Notes under the pieces: model-generated | The model's input: only the letters and a program-made list of their open reading frames with translations | What the model was told of the DNA's origin: nothing | Database searches by the model: none | IMG/VR virus record: IMGVR_UViG_3300048996_000020 | Coordinates: 1 to 38,761 of that record | DNA from: a virus | Reading direction: 5' to 3' (one strand) | DNA: 38,761 nt | Position numbers and translations under genes: made by a program | Shown here: positions 31,283 to 38,761 of the stretch, piece after piece | Position numbering within the stretch: position 1 is the first letter of the stretch | Layout of the letters: every line of letters begins with the position of its first letter

Positions 31283-33024
31283 TCGAACTCCTCCTTATGG
31301 AGCTTGTACGCCACGAAAGCGTCCATCAGAGCGGCGACGTTGTCGATCTTCGCTTCCTGCCGCTTCTTCAAGAGCTTTCGGTTTCCGTTGGTGTCTTCCA
31401 TGGTGATCGCGTTACCCATGGCAAACGTCATGAGACCTTGATCAAAAATGAGCAATCGTTCGCCACTAAGAGCCTTGAGTTCCCCAAGCGGGACAGACTC
31501 AGTCCTCGCCCCCTGAATTACCTTTTCGATTCCGTACGGCCCGTTCTCCGCTTCCCATCGGGCCACGAACTCCTTAGCGTTGTAGGGGTCGAAACCAAAC
31601 GCGCGCACGTCATAGGCAGATTCCTGAATGAAGACATCCAGGTCATCAAAGACCTCCATCATGTCGAGAATCGTGCCCTCGAGAACATGGAGGCTTCCTT
31701 CGTTGATAAACTCCTCGTACTTCTGACGCATGGCCCCGGGAAGCTTCATCAGAGTCAGAGACGTGATGTAACTTCGAGTCTTTACGCCGAATTTTCCGTC
31801 TCGCAGTGGAAAGAGGAATGTGAAGGCACAGAAGTCGTCGCCCTGGGAAAGGTCAGCTCCAAGTGCGCAAGGCATCTCCCAGAATTCCCGGTAAGGGTGA
31901 GGCAGAGTTTCCTCGTAGGTGAAGAAGTACGTGTAACCCTCCATCGGAATTCCGAAACGCTTCGCCAGAATATCGTTCCTAGCGGCAGGAGCCTTTTCGG
32001 CTCGTTCAACGTCCAGTTGGTAAACGTCATACGTTACGGTCTTTCCGAGATTCGGATTTGCCTTCGTCCACATCGCCGGATCTGCGACTTCTTCCAGTTC
32101 ATCCAGCTTGTAGTGCCAGATCGACACGTGAGGAGCTTGATACTCGCCTTTGAGGATGTCTTGAAGTTCAAGCTTGATGGTGTCGCCGCTGCCGTTACGG
32201 ACCGTTCCCTCGGAACTGACGGCCACGATGAGGTAGTCGTCGAGCTTTGAGGCACCTTGTTCGATTGCACCGATGACGTCCTCTCGAAGGTCACCAGACA
32301 GCCATTCGTCTACGGTTGCCACTTTGGTTCGAAGGCCTTGGAGCTTGTTGATGGTCATTGGCCGGACCTCGAGCATCGAACCCGTGAGGAAGTTCTCGAC
32401 GCCCTTCTTGGTGGCAGCCAGTTTGACTCGGTTGGCTCTGGAACCAGTGGTGTTCTGTAGCGAACCCTCGGTGAGAAATGCAAAGAGAGGCCCGCGGCTC
32501 CGAGTGATGGAGGTTCGGACGGGAGACATGACCTCGTCTGCCTGCTTCATCGTCGGTGCAGTAGTGATCTGATGAGTCGTGGCAGCGTCGATGTTGAGGA
32601 AATAACTCTGAAGGCATGACTCGTACAGAGACTTAGCCGCACCTCGGGCGACGATTAGATACTGCTTTGTCGTCAGGCGCTTCTTTATCACCTTATCGAC
32701 GTACCGACCGCCATGCTTGTCCGGATCCGGTTCGTACACACTTCGGTTGACGAAGTAGTACCAGCAAAATATCTGCTCAGCCCAGAGTTTGAACGAATCG
32801 AGCAGATACAGGTCGCTGCCGTCGGTGAGCGTTAGCTCGCCCTCGCAGTAGAGAACAAAACCCTCTACTGGGGCCGGGTCGTAATAGATGTTCGGGTTGG
32901 CGATGAGTGCATCGATGCGGTTCATCTCCAAGGAGACTTCCCGATTAACCGGAATATCACCTCGCACAACCGCGTCACGGAATCTCCCGTAGTAGTAGGG
33001 AGTCGCCGTGTTCGACAAAGCCAT
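31279..33024 (-). CDS. Large terminase subunit, 581 aa
   Basis: This is the motor ATPase and nuclease of DNA packaging. The P-loop is a variant, ARGAAKS at 126-132 (in LIVARGAAKSLYES). Walker B is VDEW at 238-241 (TKVATVDEWLSGD). The RNase-H-like nuclease shows D391 in GADLSQGDD, D479 in GFDPYNA and D561/D568 in IDNVAALMDA. The length and order of motifs are normal. Confidence 0.93.
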   Translation of the reverse strand: MALSNTATPYYYGRFRDAVVRGDIPVNREVSLEMNRIDALIANPNIYYDPAPVEGFVLYCEGELTLTDGSDLYLLDSFKLWAEQIFCWYYFVNRSVYEPDPDKHGGRYVDKVIKKRLTTKQYLIVARGAAKSLYESCLQSYFLNIDAATTHQITTAPTMKQADEVMSPVRTSITRSRGPLFAFLTEGSLQNTTGSRANRVKLAATKKGVENFLTGSMLEVRPMTINKLQGLRTKVATVDEWLSGDLREDVIGAIEQGASKLDDYLIVAVSSEGTVRNGSGDTIKLELQDILKGEYQAPHVSIWHYKLDELEEVADPAMWTKANPNLGKTVTYDVYQLDVERAEKAPAARNDILAKRFGIPMEGYTYFFTYEETLPHPYREFWEMPCALGADLSQGDDFCAFTFLFPLRDGKFGVKTRSYITSLTLMKLPGAMRQKYEEFINEGSLHVLEGTILDMMEVFDDLDVFIQESAYDVRAFGFDPYNAKEFVARWEAENGPYGIEKVIQGARTESVPLGELKALSGERLLIFDQGLMTFAMGNAITMEDTNGNRKLLKKRQEAKIDNVAALMDAFVAYKLHKEEFE

Positions 33025-33039
33025 CGTCTACCCTCCCTT

Positions 33040-34119
33040 CTAAAATCCGACGTTGGTGAAGTGGTTGGCCGCACTTCTGACGGCAAGACCCGTTCCGACC
33101 CTGGCAGCAGCAGAACTTCCACCTGTGGCGTATGCCGCTCCAGCAGTAGCAGCGACCTTGAGTCCGGTCTTGATCGCTTTACCGGTATCGGTATCCAGGA
33201 ATTTGCGTACATTCTCGTACGTCTGGCCGTAGGCGAGATACTTCTTGACCTGCTCGTGCCCCCGGTCGGCAACGGACTTCCCAGGCGGACTGCTCATCGT
33301 CTGCGAATAACGCCGTTCCAGATCCATGCGCTCGAGAAACTGGCGCATCTCCTGGTTGCTGAGTGATCCAGTCCCCTTGGTAGCGATCTTGTCGTGGAGA
33401 CGGTTGGCGGTCTTGGCGTCTTCAGACAAAGTGGGCCGAGGTGTCGACGTTCCTCGAGATGACGGAGCATCACTCCGACGAACGCCCCAGCGCATTCCCT
33501 TGACGCCATAGTGCTGGAGGACGCCATCCATGGCGGAGCGACCTCGTTCGATCTGAGACATCGCGACCTCCAAGTCGGAGTCATACTGCTTAAGCTGGAA
33601 CGTAGGTCCTGCGGAGTCCTCGGTCCAGAGAGCAATCCGGTTGAAATCCACGTAGGAGAAATTGGCGTAGTCCCGTGTGTCTTTCTTAGCCGGAGATGTT
33701 GGGTATCCCATCGTCAGATGCGGAGTCCAGTCTGGAAACTGATCTATCGACAGGTAAGCTTGCGAGATGAGAGGATCGGCAAGGAGCTGTTGACGGAAGC
33801 CCGCAATGCTTTGAGCCCACCTCTTGTTGAAGAACAGAACGTCTGCGTTCTTGTCTCCGAGCACTCCACGACTCTCGACTTCGAGATGGAAGCGATGAAA
33901 CTGTGATGACGCGTGTTCGATGTACTCCGTTACATGCGTCAGTTCGGAGGAATTGAACTTGTTCTCGCCCAGATACAGAAGCGTCAAGTGAGGAGCTGTC
34001 TCACTAGAAAACTTCAGCACTGGATCGTCCTCGGCAGGGAGAGCTACGATCACAAGTTGGTTCTTGTTTACCACCATGTGTCGGACGTCACCGCCGGAAC
34101 GGGATCGGGGTCCGTCCAT
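33040..34119 (-). CDS. 2H phosphoesterase fused to tagged head-module domain, 359 aa
   Basis: Residues about 17-180 form a 2H phosphoesterase (LigT/cyclic phosphodiesterase fold), with HLT at 44-46 (APHLTLLYLG) and HLT at 134-136 (TPHLTMGYP), the paired HxT sites. The tag HYGVKGMRWGVR lies at residues 203-214. A domain follows with the LSNQEMRQFLERMDLERRY motif common next to this tag and a hydrophobic Ala/Gly-rich end. The phage protein Acb1, which cuts cyclic signals of CBASS, has the same fold, but other 2H enzymes act on RNA ends. GGGAGG lies 7 nt before the ATG; a later ATG at 34077 has no site. Confidence 0.75.
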   Translation of the reverse strand: MDGPRSRSGGDVRHMVVNKNQLVIVALPAEDDPVLKFSSETAPHLTLLYLGENKFNSSELTHVTEYIEHASSQFHRFHLEVESRGVLGDKNADVLFFNKRWAQSIAGFRQQLLADPLISQAYLSIDQFPDWTPHLTMGYPTSPAKKDTRDYANFSYVDFNRIALWTEDSAGPTFQLKQYDSDLEVAMSQIERGRSAMDGVLQHYGVKGMRWGVRRSDAPSSRGTSTPRPTLSEDAKTANRLHDKIATKGTGSLSNQEMRQFLERMDLERRYSQTMSSPPGKSVADRGHEQVKKYLAYGQTYENVRKFLDTDTGKAIKTGLKVAATAGAAYATGGSSAAARVGTGLAVRSAANHFTNVGF

Positions 34120-34454
34120 GAGTCTCCCTCCCTTACGACATTGAGGCGCCACTCGAGCTCGGCGATCTGCTTGTTCATCGAGTCGATGACAAACGATGTG
34201 TTAGGCGGATCGAACAGGAGACGAACCCGGAGATAGACGTAAGTCTTGACCGAGTTCAGTCTCTTGTCCGTGACGAAGTCGTCCCACGTGGCGGTGGAGT
34301 CCTCGATCAGAAACCCACCGGGGGGGCCGATCCCGACTTGGTCGAGAATCGAGAACACGGAGTTGATGTGGAGCACGACATCGATGTCGAACGATGTATC
34401 ACTCTCGGCTATGCCAAGAATCTTCTTGACACTGATGAGTACGCTCTGTGCCAC
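34068..34454 (-). CDS. Connector-like conserved phage protein, 128 aa, GTG start
   Basis: The pattern ISVKKILGI, DTSFDIDVVLHINSVFSIL, KTYVYLRVRLLFDPPNTSF and QIAELEWRL matches a small family widespread in phages of Gram-positive hosts, often near portal or terminase. Many of these are head-tail connector-like. I chose the GTG at 34454 because GGAGG lies 8 nt before it; a GTG three codons upstream touches that site. Confidence 0.7.
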   Translation of the reverse strand: MAQSVLISVKKILGIAESDTSFDIDVVLHINSVFSILDQVGIGPPGGFLIEDSTATWDDFVTDKRLNSVKTYVYLRVRLLFDPPNTSFVIDSMNKQIAELEWRLNVVREGDSWTDPDPVPAVTSDTWW

Positions 34455-34482
34455 GTGGGACACCTCCTTTCATTTTGACGGT

Positions 34483-35358
34483 TTAGCGCCGCCTCTCGGC
34501 AACCAGGCGATTGACCTCGCGCTGGACATGTGCCGGGTCGTATCCAGCGGCCTTCAACTTCTTGGATCGCTGGGGATCGTCACCCCACACGCCTCGGTAG
34601 ACCTCATCTGCGAGCTGCTTATAGGTCTTGGGTCCCTTCGGACCGGTGGCGACGTGGTCGTGATGCATCAACTCGTCGACCTTGTCCTGGACGGCCTTCG
34701 GGCTGTAGCCAGCGGCGATCAGCTTGCGGACTCGGGCGGGACCGTTGTCCCACTTGCCGGCGATGACTTCCTTGGCGATCTCGTCGACGGTCTTCTTCTT
34801 GGAGGGGTTGGAGGGGCCCGGGGAGGAAGGGGAGGAAGCCGCCTTCTTGAAGGAGTCGTAGGCCTTCTGAGCCTCAGCCAGAACCTCGTCGTAGATCTTG
34901 TCCATGTACGGACCGGCGCAACTCGTGGCCGACCAGTGATGGTGGTAGAACAGGTTGCTCTTGGACGGTCGAGCGCCGACCACCTTGAAGAAGAGCCAAC
35001 CCGCAAGGCGAGCGGCACCCTTCCACGTAGCTTCCGCGACAGTCCAGCCAGGAGCGAGGGTGGCGTTCGCCATCTCGACAGAGATCGAGCTCTGGTTGCC
35101 AGCCATGTTGCCGACAGCCCAGGCGTACTCGTTGACCTTGACGTACTGGGCGACGGCACCGGCGGAGTCGACATCGAAGTGGGCCGAAGCCGGTCGCGTC
35201 TTCCAGACGTTGAGGACACCATCGTGCGAGAGACGTCCGCCGTTGTGGTGCAGGGTGACTGAAGTCTTCTTGTAGCTTCGATGGGTAACGTGGCCCGTAG
35301 CCGAGAGCTGGTCGATCAGGTTCTTGACCGGCTTGTCGTAGGCGATAGTCGCAGTCAC
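34483..35358 (-). CDS. Endolysin: amidase with two Cpl-7 repeats, 291 aa
   Basis: The enzyme is an N-acetylmuramoyl-L-alanine amidase (Amidase_2 type): zinc ligands in VTLHHNGG (H37/H38) and in HHHWSATSCAGPYM (H139-H141, C147). A Ser/Pro linker (residues about 170-188) leads to two Cpl-7 (CW_7) repeats that bind the wall, at about 189-229 (DEIAKEVIAGKWDNG) and 243-285 (QLADEVYRGVWGDD). The holin lies 25 kb away. GTG overlaps the preceding TGA; GGAGG 7 nt ahead. Confidence 0.9.
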   Translation of the reverse strand: MTATIAYDKPVKNLIDQLSATGHVTHRSYKKTSVTLHHNGGRLSHDGVLNVWKTRPASAHFDVDSAGAVAQYVKVNEYAWAVGNMAGNQSSISVEMANATLAPGWTVAEATWKGAARLAGWLFFKVVGARPSKSNLFYHHHWSATSCAGPYMDKIYDEVLAEAQKAYDSFKKAASSPSSPGPSNPSKKKTVDEIAKEVIAGKWDNGPARVRKLIAAGYSPKAVQDKVDELMHHDHVATGPKGPKTYKQLADEVYRGVWGDDPQRSKKLKAAGYDPAHVQREVNRLVAERRR

Positions 35359-35558
35359 TTGCTGTCCTCCTCTTCGGATTCGACGGTGACGTTGTTTCCG
35401 TCGTGGTCGTTCTCGACGCCGTCCTCAGCGAAGCTCTCGAAGTCGCTCTCGGGGAGGTCGTCCTCGTTGTCGAAGCCGGGGCCGTCGGCGGTCTCCCTCT
35501 TCAGCGCTCGCTCGACATCGGCCTCGTCGTGGTTGTCCTGCTTGCGTGTGGGAGTCAC
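35355..35558 (-). CDS. Acidic small protein, 67 aa, GTG start
   Basis: The protein is strongly acidic (EDDLPESDFESFAEDGVEND, ending SEEEDSK) and probably disordered. An AAAGGA site precedes the GTG 6 nt ahead. It lies between the HNH nuclease and the endolysin; its stop overlaps the endolysin start. It may be a DNA mimic or regulatory tail, but nothing fixes this. Confidence 0.6.
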   Translation of the reverse strand: MTPTRKQDNHDEADVERALKRETADGPGFDNEDDLPESDFESFAEDGVENDHDGNNVTVESEEEDSK

Positions 35559-35572
35559 GTCGGTCCTTTCCG

Positions 35573-35980
35573 TTACCAGAGTTTCGTGTCGCCAGGTTTG
35601 CGTTCGACGAGTTGACGCGTAAGCATCCGTTCGTCGCCGTAGTGAATGGCGTTGTGGGTATTGTGAGTTACGGTGATCAGGTTGTTGGGATCGAGAATAC
35701 ACGGATCACCGGACTCGATCTGCTGCAGCGTGATCGGGTTCAAGTGATGGATAAACAGACCATGATGAATCTCGTATCCCTCAATACCGAGGTCGCATCC
35801 GTTATCACGAACAATGATCGTGTCTCGAATGTGACGCCACTCAGTCGATCGGTAGAAAGCTTGGTTCGCCCATCGGTTGAAACCGAAAGTCGATTCGCCT
35901 ACTTTTCCCCGGAGGGCGAGGTAGCGATAACGTTCCTCGAACGTCTGAAGTCGACGGAGTTCGGAGTATGACCTAACCAT
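35573..35980 (-). CDS. HNH endonuclease, 135 aa
   Basis: The motif IVRDNGCDLG...IHHGLFIHHLNPIT...DPNNLITVTHNTHNAIHYGD is typical of a phage HNH nuclease next to terminase genes, where it aids cos cleavage. The start overlaps the small-terminase stop; two ATG codons (35986, 35980) are possible and neither has a strong site. Confidence 0.85.
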   Translation of the reverse strand: MVRSYSELRRLQTFEERYRYLALRGKVGESTFGFNRWANQAFYRSTEWRHIRDTIIVRDNGCDLGIEGYEIHHGLFIHHLNPITLQQIESGDPCILDPNNLITVTHNTHNAIHYGDERMLTRQLVERKPGDTKLW

Positions 35981-36335
35981 CCTCATAGCCGTCTTCGGGC
36001 TCTTCGGAAGAGTGACCCTGGTACCCACGGAAGGCATCCATCGCCTTGGTGTACATGGCTTCCAGACGCTGAGTAGATGCCATGGATTCGATCTTGGCCT
36101 TCTGGAGTTCTACCTCGCCTTCGAGACGCCTCTGTTCGAGTTGCTCTCGAGAAGATCCCAGCTTCAGGTAATGAGTGATCACCTGAGCTGATGCACTGCC
36201 GTCTTCGAGCTGTCGTTCGGCGAGTCTCTCGGCCTTTGCGATCAGTCGACTCTCCCGAGCCTCGGGAGTTGTGTCCGGCTTTCGACGGCTTCTACTTGTC
36301 TCGGCAGAAGGGATACTTCTGCGGTTGGCAGGCAC
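35973..36335 (-). CDS. Small-terminase-like protein, 120 aa, GTG start
   Basis: A basic, Ser/Arg-rich N-terminus (RRSIPSAETSRSRRKP) is followed by a helical core (ARESRLIAKAERLAERQLEDG, SAQVITHYLKLGSSREQLEQ), a pattern widely annotated as terminase small subunit or terminase-adjacent protein. The C-terminus is acidic. AAAGGAG lies 9 nt before the GTG. It directly follows the non-coding block that could be the packaging site. A helix-turn-helix is not evident. Confidence 0.65.
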   Translation of the reverse strand: MPANRRSIPSAETSRSRRKPDTTPEARESRLIAKAERLAERQLEDGSASAQVITHYLKLGSSREQLEQRRLEGEVELQKAKIESMASTQRLEAMYTKAMDAFRGYQGHSSEEPEDGYEDG

Positions 36336-36704
36336 AGTTTACAACTCCTTTCGGATGGGTTCATGACAAGAAAACTGAGACTTCTCCAGGGGATTCCTTG
36401 CTATGGCGGTTGCCATTGCCCAGAGCTTTGTGCAAGGAACCCCCGGGGGAAGCCTCAGGGTCAAAAACTTTGCCCAAAAAGTCCCGCCGGGGATATTTTT
36501 GGGAGTCGGGCGATGCACAGGGGGGCCTATTTTGCGAGACCCCCTCCCCCCTACCTTGATCGGCGAGGCAAAAAGGAAGAAGACCTGTAGTCGTACCGTG
36601 TGGCGGCCCGAGACCAGTCGGGGGGAAGATCCAGGATTGGCTGGAGGGACAACCGATCTGAATCAGTAAAACTGGTCTCGGGCCTGTCACGGGATGGCGA
36701 GAGC
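36336..36704. other. Non-coding inverted-repeat block, candidate cos/pac region
   Basis: No convincing gene lies here. GGGGATTCCTTGC (36389-36401) pairs with GCAAGGAACCCC (36432-36443), next to a perfect CCCCCGGGGG palindrome (36440-36449). A perfect 14-bp inverted repeat, GGCCCGAGACCAGT at 36605-36618 with ACTGGTCTCGGGCC at 36671-36684, encloses 52 nt. G/C runs occur near 36520-36550. The position just ahead of a small-terminase-like gene is usual for cos or pac. It may also hold the late promoter. Confidence 0.5.
36605..36684. repeat. Perfect 14-bp inverted repeat with 52-nt loop
   Basis: The arms carry GAGACC, the same word found in the promoter elements and the structured-RNA loop. It sits 20 nt after the 85-aa gene on the minus strand. 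Terminator function is unlikely without a U-tract; a protein-binding or packaging role is possible. Confidence 0.75.
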
Positions 36705-36962
36705 CTAGGACAGCTGTAGGTCCGTAGGTTTCTCTACCTTAATGTGAACACCCGAAAGGTTTTCGGTAACGATCGTTTCGATCGCGTCTTCACCAGCTTC
36801 TTCTTGTAGTGCTTGAGGAAGCTCATCGGATGTTAGTACTGTCCTGCCGAGGAGGGCGAGGGAGTAGTACCCCTCTTGTGTGTCCCATGCCAACCACTCA
36901 TCCCACTGTGTCCATGGATTGTAGGGGTTGTCCTCGGTACTGAGCATGTGTTCTGCACTCAT
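36705..36962 (-). CDS. Small conserved phage protein, 85 aa
   Basis: The sequence DNPYNPWTQWDEWLAWDTQEGYYSLALLGR and TSDELPQALQEEAGEDAIETI is a pattern I recall from small phage proteins next to terminase genes; function unknown. It is acidic and aromatic. The ATG at 36962 overlaps the upstream TGA; a GTG one codon before is also possible. Confidence 0.72.
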   Translation of the reverse strand: MSAEHMLSTEDNPYNPWTQWDEWLAWDTQEGYYSLALLGRTVLTSDELPQALQEEAGEDAIETIVTENLSGVHIKVEKPTDLQLS

Positions 36963-38761
36963 CACTCAACACCTGCCAATGCAGACTTGAGCTTGTCCAC
37001 TGAGACACCAAGGGCATCGGCTACTTCTGCCAGAGTGTGGTTACGCAGCATGACAGTAGCTCGGTTCAGATCCGTGGTACTCATGGCCTGCTTCTCTCGA
37101 GGCGTGGCCAGTTCCTTGATCTTCTCCACGTCAGTATTGTCCAGGATTCTATTGAGCATGGTCTTGCTGACTGCTCCTGCCTGGATCGCTTGCCACTCAC
37201 GGGGTTCGATCTTGACCTGGTCCTTCTTGGCCCCCACTCTTTCACGCGCATCCTGAAGTTCTTTAGACCTCAGCTTCTTGATCTCAGCTGGATCCATGTC
37301 AGGGGTGGCGTCCTTCTTCAGACGGAACCCGGCGTTTGCAATCACCTGGGCCTGTCGTTCGATAGGGGCATTGCGGAGAGCCATGTTGAGCTTGGCCTCG
37401 AGCATCTTGACTTCCGGAGCGTACCCCTTGTTCGCCGAGGGGGAGTACTCGATGTCCTTGGTCCTGAGCATCTCTTTGCGAGCCTGGTTGGCCAGACTCT
37501 TTAGCCTGTTCGAGTGCTCGGCATAGATGTGCTCAATCGGCATACCAGAAGAGAGCGAGTGAGCATCGTCAGTGTTGGCGAGCTTCTCGATCTTGATGGT
37601 CTTCGGTTTGCCGTTGTAGTACTCAGTGCCGGTCTCTACATAGACCCGCTTACCCGTAACCGGATCAATCGGGCCGCCTTCCTTGGCAGGACGGGGCTTC
37701 CTGTCCGGAATTCGAGTCTCAGAAGTAGCTCTCGAGATGAGGGTAGACGCACCGCCAACAGTGCCATCTTCTCTACTCTGATACTTCTTCTTGAGCTGTG
37801 CGATTCCGTTGTCAATGGCAGACTGCTTGTAGTCGAGGCCGTGTTTCTCGGCATCGATGACCACCATGGAATGGCGGACTGCTCGGGCAATCTCATCATT
37901 GGGGGCGCCCTTGATGGTCATGTCAGTGATGAGGTTGGATACCTTCCCCATCTCCTGAGCCTTGATCTTGGGCGTCATTCGAGGGATCGGACTATCTTTC
38001 GGAATCTTGTACTTCTGAGGATCGAAACCCTTCAGACCTTCTAGAGCAGGCTCGGTCTTGATCTTCCCATGATTGTTCGGGATCACCAGGACAGTGTCGC
38101 CATCGAAGTCTGCACCAGAGAGACGCTCAGCAACCTTGCTGTGGATGCCGATTGCGTCGGGTGCGTTACCGAGAAGCTTCCTCGCTTCAGGGTGGCGGTT
38201 GTTCACCTTCAGTTCAGGGATCTCGAACTTGCCGCCGTGAGGGAAACGAATCAGTACTACGCGCTCACCATCCTTGAAGGTAGGCGCATAGACCTCATCC
38301 TCCTTCATCGAATTGATGGGCAGGATGACCTTGGTCGATTGGCGAGGCATCTGAGCAGCCTTCAAGTGAACTGCGGAAGAGTCTGCCGAATCGGCGAACT
38401 TCTCCAGCAGATGCTTCTTGACGGTGTCATTGGTAAGACTCATGATCTCGTCGAACTCACGCTGCTTGCTCTCGTAAGCCATGTCGAGTTGATTCTTTGC
38501 CAGCGAAGGCTTCTGCTTAGACAGCATCTGAGATGAGAGGTTTCTAGACCACTCGTCCCACTTGCCTTCCTCATTGACGATGTTCATCGTCGATTCGACT
38601 TTCCTTCGACCGAAGGAGTCGCGGACGAACGTTCCGTCAGGATGCTTCGCGTAGACCTGATCGCGAATGTTGGAGCCGAAAGGGTCATCCTTACTGATCT
38701 CGCCAGTAAGCTTGTCCTTCTGCATCGGCTTCATCGCATCGAGCTTGTTTCCGGTGCTCGA
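36962..38761 (-). CDS. RNA-polymerase-like protein (DFDGD), C-terminal part
   Basis: The frame runs off the right edge, so the N-terminus is missing. Codons for ADFDGDTV lie at about 38089-38113, the DFDGD at 38096-38110. This is the catalytic Asp triad motif of the beta-prime double-psi barrel of cellular RNA polymerases (NADFDGD) and of YonO-like single-chain phage RNA polymerases. Upstream features fit that barrel (ERVVLIRFPHGGKFEIPEL, then HPEARKLLGN). The C-terminus ends in a helix-turn-helix-like unit (LAEVADALGVSVDKLKSAL). No second barrel can be checked here. It could act as a polymerase for phage genes; no activity can be proven from sequence. Confidence 0.75.
   Translation of the reverse strand, partial: SSTGNKLDAMKPMQKDKLTGEISKDDPFGSNIRDQVYAKHPDGTFVRDSFGRRKVESTMNIVNEEGKWDEWSRNLSSQMLSKQKPSLAKNQLDMAYESKQREFDEIMSLTNDTVKKHLLEKFADSADSSAVHLKAAQMPRQSTKVILPINSMKEDEVYAPTFKDGERVVLIRFPHGGKFEIPELKVNNRHPEARKLLGNAPDAIGIHSKVAERLSGADFDGDTVLVIPNNHGKIKTEPALEGLKGFDPQKYKIPKDSPIPRMTPKIKAQEMGKVSNLITDMTIKGAPNDEIARAVRHSMVVIDAEKHGLDYKQSAIDNGIAQLKKKYQSREDGTVGGASTLISRATSETRIPDRKPRPAKEGGPIDPVTGKRVYVETGTEYYNGKPKTIKIEKLANTDDAHSLSSGMPIEHIYAEHSNRLKSLANQARKEMLRTKDIEYSPSANKGYAPEVKMLEAKLNMALRNAPIERQAQVIANAGFRLKKDATPDMDPAEIKKLRSKELQDARERVGAKKDQVKIEPREWQAIQAGAVSKTMLNRILDNTDVEKIKELATPREKQAMSTTDLNRATVMLRNHTLAEVADALGVSVDKLKSALAGVE

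Noticed and set aside
31276-32250. Plus-strand open frame of 324 codons
   Set aside because: It is antisense to the large terminase, which has clear motifs; no ribosome site or protein family.
34246-35262. Plus-strand open frame of 338 codons
   Set aside because: It covers the connector-like and endolysin genes in antisense; the composition is shadow-like.
36361-36690. Minus-strand open frame of 109 codons in the gene-free block
   Set aside because: Pro/Gly/Ser-rich with no ribosome site, and it crosses the inverted repeats; better read as non-coding.
1-38761. Prophage markers such as integrase, repressor or att sites
   Set aside because: None seen; the window may simply not include them, so lifestyle is left open.

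Overview
The window is a contiguous piece of a siphovirus-type phage or prophage genome. Every convincing gene lies on the minus strand, so transcription runs from right to left. The likely host is an actinomycete. The reasons are a Gp37-like tail protein of the Rhodococcus phage ReqiPepy6 type, an amidase endolysin with two Cpl-7 (CW_7) wall-binding repeats, an r1t-type holin, a capsid protease fused to the major capsid protein, frequent GTG and TTG starts, and many small membrane proteins. No integrase, repressor, tRNA or rRNA gene is visible, so lytic versus temperate lifestyle cannot be decided here.

Layout in transcription order. (1) 38.76-36.7 kb: the C-terminal part of a large protein with a DFDGD motif typical of the catalytic barrel of RNA polymerase beta-prime and YonO-like phage RNA polymerases, then a small gene. 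(2) 36.7-36.34 kb: a non-coding block rich in inverted repeats, a candidate packaging (cos/pac) region. (3) 36.3-25.6 kb: a small-terminase-like protein, HNH nuclease, an acidic protein, endolysin, connector-like protein, 2H phosphoesterase, large terminase, metallopeptidase-like protein, two further head-module proteins, portal, the protease-capsid fusion, and head-tail joining proteins. (4) 25.6-10.4 kb: tail tube, chaperone, a second tail-tube paralogue, two fibre-like proteins, two small tail proteins, a 1.8-kaa tape measure, distal tail protein, Gp37-like protein and a fibronectin type III protein. (5) 10.3-9.3 kb: a membrane protein, the holin and an Acb2/Tad1-hairpin-like small protein. 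(6) 9.3-0 kb: an accessory arm of small genes, mostly membrane proteins.

The accessory arm holds the most unusual structure. Eight nearly identical elements of about 36 bp (core TTTACAGGCC then TTATArTGAGACCCCTAC) each precede a small gene, and stem-loops or terminators follow most of these genes, giving promoter-gene-terminator cassettes. The conserved block does not show the usual -35/-10 spacing, so recognition by a dedicated factor, possibly the phage RNA-polymerase-like protein, is a reasonable hypothesis. A branched, highly paired element at 2563-2699 carries a loop whose minus-strand sequence is perfectly complementary, over 12-13 nt, to the shared 5' leader that these elements would produce. 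It could be a trans-acting antisense RNA for the whole set.

A second candidate system lies in the head module. Three different proteins (2H phosphoesterase, HESSH metallopeptidase, and a basic protein of unknown role) share the peptide HYGVKGM(R/H)WGVR, and a fourth has a related ELVH-led N-terminus. This looks like a common addressing tag, perhaps for loading into the capsid. The 2H enzyme and the Acb2-like protein together suggest nucleotide-signal (CBASS-type) counter-defence. All functional links are inference from sequence only.
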